Below are positions 60,001 through 64,000 of a DNA stretch of 64,000 nucleotides, one piece after another; position 1 is the stretch's first letter; every line of letters starts with the position of its first letter. The stretch comes from Alentia gelatinosa. Taxonomy: Eukaryota; Annelida; Polychaeta; Phyllodocida; Polynoidae. The translations under genes were made by a program, and so were the position numbers. Location of the stretch: assembly GCA_950022655.1 (NCBI GenBank), contig OX465583.1:37785360-37849359 (forward strand), written 5' to 3'. The notes under the pieces are model-generated. The model was not told where the DNA came from. It saw only the letters and a list, made by a program, of their open reading frames with translations, and searched no databases.

Positions 60001-62100
60001 TAGTGTGTTGGTCACAATGCTCCTTGTGCGTTAGACATCTCTCTGTGATACGTGTTCCATCTCTCGAATGCTCGTCGGCGATAACGTTTGCCGATGAATT
60101 TTTAGTCAGGAGAAACATGCAACCTGCTTATCTCGAAACAGCCATATGTATAGATGTGAAGGAGACGAATCGTGTGCGAGAAAAAATATCTGAGAAGCCG
60201 ATGAACTTCTCAAGCCGTCATTGTGATTACAAGTTGTTTCTCGAGTCCCACGTTGTGACGATATACAGGAGTGGAGATATCTCTTGACTCGTTTGATGCT
60301 AGGTTTGTGAGTTTTTTTATTTGTTGTATTGACTAAGAGGAAGGAAGCTCTGTCTTCCTAATGCTTGGTTCGTCGATTAGCTAGTTTATAGGTCTAATGT
60401 CAGGTGTCAATTCTACACATATGGGCGTAGATTTGGTAGAATCAAAACAAATACGAGACGAACATATAAGGTCGAATTTCTGTTCTTGGATGATAATGTA
60501 GAATGCACCCCTGCTACAGAAACGGTCTGTACTGAGGCGACTTTCAATTGTGAAGTCCCAACACCTACGCACATGTAGGCCCTACCGAGATCTTCTTGTC
60601 ACAATGTGCTCATTTATTTATTTTCTGAAAAGTTCATGTTCTTCTTTTCAAACATAATCCGTGAAACGATTTATAAATAAAAATATCGATAGAACTGTAA
60701 AATAGCGAATTGCAGATGAGATAACCACTCATGATATAATGGTTCACTGCGACTAAGATTAGTCATATTGCAACCGGAACGCTAAAACCTACTTTATGGA
60801 TAATTAGATGGTATTTATTTTCCTTATCGGTTGATTTTAGAATCTTCAATGAAGTGTACTTTGTCTGATCATGACGCGAATTTCCGGGTTTATTTTTACT
60901 CGTCCCACAGATAAAAACCGACTGGCCTGCTTTCAGGGAAAGCGGCTTATTTTTATTGTCATTGTTTGGATCTGGTTGTTTAGACGACAGGTTACAAAGA
61001 ACTCGATGTTGATAATGGTCGTACTTTGTACTGCAACTGTCATTTACATGAGGAGTTGTGGGTTTGGAACTTACCTGTGTACTTACAGAATTATGAATCA
61101 ATACTAGACATTGTTCTTTAAGTTGAAAAAAAAGAGTTTTTTCCCTTTTAACTTGATGTTCAAAAGGAGAGTGATGTAATACTGTTTTAACAATTTATGT
61201 ATTCTTATTTGCACAAAGTGTTAATTTTGTTATAACTTTAGACGGAAACACTGACATAGCTCTTCAAAACAAACTGATTGGCTTGGTTCACATGTAAGAA
61301 AGGAATGAGAGGTAGATCTCACATTTTGGATTGATGCCAAAATCTTGTATGTCATTTACTAGGAAAATGAAGCTGGATTGGATCGAAATCCAATAAATCA
61401 TCCGTCATAGAAAAATTGAATGAACTTCTTGTTGTGTTCTTACTTTATGGTTGACAGAATTTTTATGAAGAATAACCAGTACTTAGCGCTATAGTTAACG
61501 GCACACCACTATATGAGTAAGCAAGTAGTCTGTTAATTCTCAAAGCAATTATAAAATCGTAAGGGATTTGAGAAATTATAAATTTTTAAAATTTGGCTAC
61601 CTAAAAATTGTATTCCACGCTCCACGATATGCAGCTGTTTGCTCTCCAGTGATAGTAGATCAAGCCTGGATTTCCTCGAATCTCTACTTTTCTGCATCGC
61701 AAGAGTCATTTTTGATATTAAGATAAATCTGAGAACTTATTTTGAAGATTAGACATTAAAATGAAAATCGGCTTCCAACCAACACCATTGCCTATTATTC
61801 TGATTTTTATCAATTTCCCACCCCATGCCTGATGTATATGTCAAGAAGTATAGATTCTGACATAATTCTGATATTTTTGTAGATCTGGAGTGAGGTACGG
61901 TAGCATCTCCTTGTGAGACTTACGGATCTAATGACAGTTATTCAATAAAAACTGATTCTTAAAATTCAATCATGCAAAGCGAATTAAATAATTTATCATT
62001 TTGTCGCGATATGGACTATATTCTCATGCAGCTAGCTGCCATACCTGCCTGACGGCGACCGTGGCGCCATCTGGTGCCTAAAAAGTGGCAAATAGACTAC
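57036..62100 (+). other. LARP6 3' UTR and downstream AT-rich DNA
   Basis: No coding sequence recognised. Many stops in all frames. Candidate AATAAA signals occur at about 59462 and 60675 and further on. How far the LARP6 transcript extends cannot be told from sequence. Open frames near 59.7-60.3 and 60.8-61.1 kb lack any family similarity. Confidence 0.5.
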
Positions 62101-62149
62101 TCTGGTGGAATTCATTGACTCCCACTCACCTAGCTGATCTTTCTACTAC

Positions 62150-62660
62150 CAGAGTGAGGATCTCTGCTGGAAGTGGTTGGAGATTGTAGTACTCTCGAAG
62201 GCCCTTATCCATATTATTATTAGTTGGTGGACGGTTGGTCATTAGGTTTTCCAGACCCTCTGCAGGTATTTCCTATTACTTCAATCTTATCTAACTTGTT
62301 TCCCAACCACATTTGTGTTTTTTTTTTCGTATTCATCTCTAATTTGTTTGATTTCAGCTAATTGTCTAGATCTTTCTGGGTTCGGTCAACCACTTCGCAT
62401 GTTGTTTTTTCACTGACTACTAATGCTAAGTCATCAGCATACATATAAGCTGTGCTGTTTTTTATTACGGAGAACATGTCATTTATGAAGAATATTCAAA
62501 AAGGGTCGGCCCGAGGACCGAACCCTGTGGTACAACACACGTTATATTTAATTTTGATGGTTTTACCCCATTTAGTTTAACTATTTGACTTCTGTGGCTG
62601 AGATATGATTTTACGAGCGTTATTGATGTGTCATCTAGACCGATTAATTTTAGCTTATGT
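62150..62660 (-). pseudogene. LINE (non-LTR) reverse transcriptase fragment, decayed
   Basis: Minus strand, from 62655 downward: LDDTSITLVKSYLSHRSQIV, then CVVPQGSVLGPTLF. After a one-base frame change come FINDMF and YMYADDLALVVS. VPQGSVLGP and YADD are the diagnostic RT motifs of CR1/L2/Jockey-type LINEs. A TAG soon after and loss of frame towards 62150 show decay. The 5' end is truncated at about 62660, as is usual for LINE insertions. Confidence 0.85.
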
Positions 62661-64000
62661 CATGGCATAGGTTATGGCTATAGCATACTGTAGTACACTG
62701 CTTGTTGAGTTACTAGGCGACCTTACCACATTTTTGCTATTTATAGCTCATTAAGTACAGATAGAAATATAATTTCTGTTTTGGAAAGGTTCTATGGTGG
62801 TACAATGCCTTAGAGTTTTGTTATTTAGTATTTTGGCATGGATTTAAAAAAAAAGTGAATTCAGTTTGGGGGGACTTTTGTAGTCACAGGTTCATTTTTT
62901 TAAGAACTCCTTTATGGACATATTTCTACCCCTTAAACTGGTTAAATCATAATAAGATCTGCCTCATTTGAAACAAAATAAAAGACAGTAGGTGCTAAGA
63001 AGTGGAATTTTCTAAGCAGATTCTATATTTACAGATATATTCAAGTATTTGTCAAAAATGGGGTGAAATGGGCATACTCAAACAAATGTTTCCTCAATAT
63101 TAATATACATTCAGCATTAGTGTAACATCACCGTAAGTGACACTGGCAGTTGCTTACACCCTAGGAAGTGTCACTCTTCTGGTGAAATTTATATTTGATG
63201 TGCCATTTATGTATTTTTGCCAAATCTCATAATGGGAGGGGGGAGGCAGCAGGAGTATGAGTGGCTGGTTTATTCAGCATATTTTCACATAAACAGAAGT
63301 CAAAATGGTTCATAACTTTGTTGTAGGAATCAGTCAAGACCCAGTCAAATGATATTGGTTTGTAAGATTATTTGCAATATCATTTACCACCAGATATTGG
63401 CTTGACCTACTTTATTGGTGTACATACTCAATTTTGGACCACATGACCAGGCAGCATGCAGACAGGTCTGTGTGCACCCATCCTTGAAGGATCACCATGA
63501 AACATTTTATATCTAGGTAGGGCATTGCTGATTGCCAATTGAATCCCCTAGAGGTAGCTAAATATATGTGTGCATTGATCCATGAAACAGTTCACAGAGG
63601 GGTAGGGCTTTAAATATCCAATCAATGCAGGCCCTTCCCTATTCATGGATGAACTTCTCCCTCTCCCCTCCCCCCATCCCCCTCCCTCCCTTGTGTTTTA
63701 CAAAATTCCAAAGAATATAGAAAGGCATGGTTAGTGTGGCCGAATGGAATCTGTTCAGAGATATTTTGGTCGGAAATACTCACCGAAGTCGTAGACTGAG
63801 GTGAGTATTTCTGACCAAAATATCGAGGAACAGATGGAATTCGGCCACACTGACTATGTCTTTTTATTACTATATGCCGAAATTCAATTAAAATGCCATT
63901 TATGTACTTAAGTTATCAACCTATTTCAACCTCCGAAATAAGCAAGGCAGGTATGTCAACAGATCACGTGGTACAGTGTGGCGTAAAAATATTTTACGCC
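62661..64000. other. Right-end intergenic DNA
   Basis: No gene seen. Holds a pyrimidine-rich tract at 63.65-63.69 kb, the foldback element at 63721-63862, and at the very end GGCGTAAAAATATTTTACGCC (63980-64000), a near-perfect palindrome that may begin another element cut by the window edge. Confidence 0.5.
63721..63862. mobile_element. Foldback element, 142 bp
   Basis: Arms of about 64 bp (63721-63784 and 63799-63862), roughly 88% complementary, with AGTGTGGCCGAAT and ATTCGGCCACACT, and GATATTTTGGTC and GACCAAAATATC. Loop of 14 bp. Confidence 0.88.

Noticed and set aside
59940..60287. 115-codon plus-strand frame downstream of LARP6
   Set aside because: No motif or similarity, composition like the surrounding non-coding DNA; chance frame.
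62040..62080. GTGGCGCCATCTGGTG as a tRNA primer-binding site
   Set aside because: No LTR end precedes it and no tRNA 3' end match could be shown by eye.

Overview
The window is animal nuclear DNA. It holds a many-exon gene with GT/AG introns, three further protein genes, and a dense load of retrotransposons, MITEs and minisatellites. The gene set (HERC1, a C5orf63-type glutaredoxin, a VMO1-like secreted protein, LARP6), moderate AT-richness, Ty3/gypsy and Penelope-like elements, and minisatellites abutting exon-intron boundaries all suit a marine invertebrate. I recall minisatellites of that last kind being described in amphioxus (the 'mirage' repeats of Adh), so a cephalochordate is my best guess. 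That is inference, not proof.

Layout. 1-10155 is a Ty3/gypsy retrotransposon on the + strand, cut at its 5' side by the window edge. It has the end of pol, a polypurine tract and a 452-bp 3' LTR. An apparently complete Penelope-like element (2219-8284) is nested in it, with a 14-15 bp target site duplication, two apparently identical terminal repeats, an inverted 5' cap, ORF1, and ORF2 (reverse transcriptase plus GIY-YIG endonuclease). All of this lies downstream of the last HERC1 exon seen, so it probably sits antisense in a HERC1 intron.

10346-38330 (minus strand) carries 37 coding exons of HERC1, about 2,654 codons in phase. They cover the N-terminus, the first RCC1-like domain, the middle region and the SPRY domain. 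The WD40, second RCC1-like and HECT parts would lie beyond position 1. About 43.72-43.79 kb looks like a short head-to-head promoter shared by HERC1 (minus) and the glutaredoxin-like gene (plus, 47164-48005). A VMO1-like gene follows (49925-51423), then an intronless LARP6 (55401-57035) with two CRE palindromes and CCAAT boxes upstream. In human, HERC1 and LARP6 are both on chromosome 15q, so their linkage here may be ancestral.

The most unusual signal is in the HERC1 introns. At least three, probably four, independent minisatellites start exactly at a splice junction and repeat a piece of exon plus splice site: exon 35 donor, exon 25 donor, exon 28 acceptor, and probably exon 36 acceptor. 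Intron 35 consists almost wholly of two such arrays meeting head to tail. Other notable structures are a roughly 850-bp inverted repeat built from an 11-12 bp minisatellite (53.2-54.1 kb), a MITE inserted 7 bp past a HERC1 splice donor, several foldback elements, a decayed second Penelope fragment and a decayed LINE fragment. All exon limits were read by eye from splice consensus and reading phase, and may be off by a base in places.
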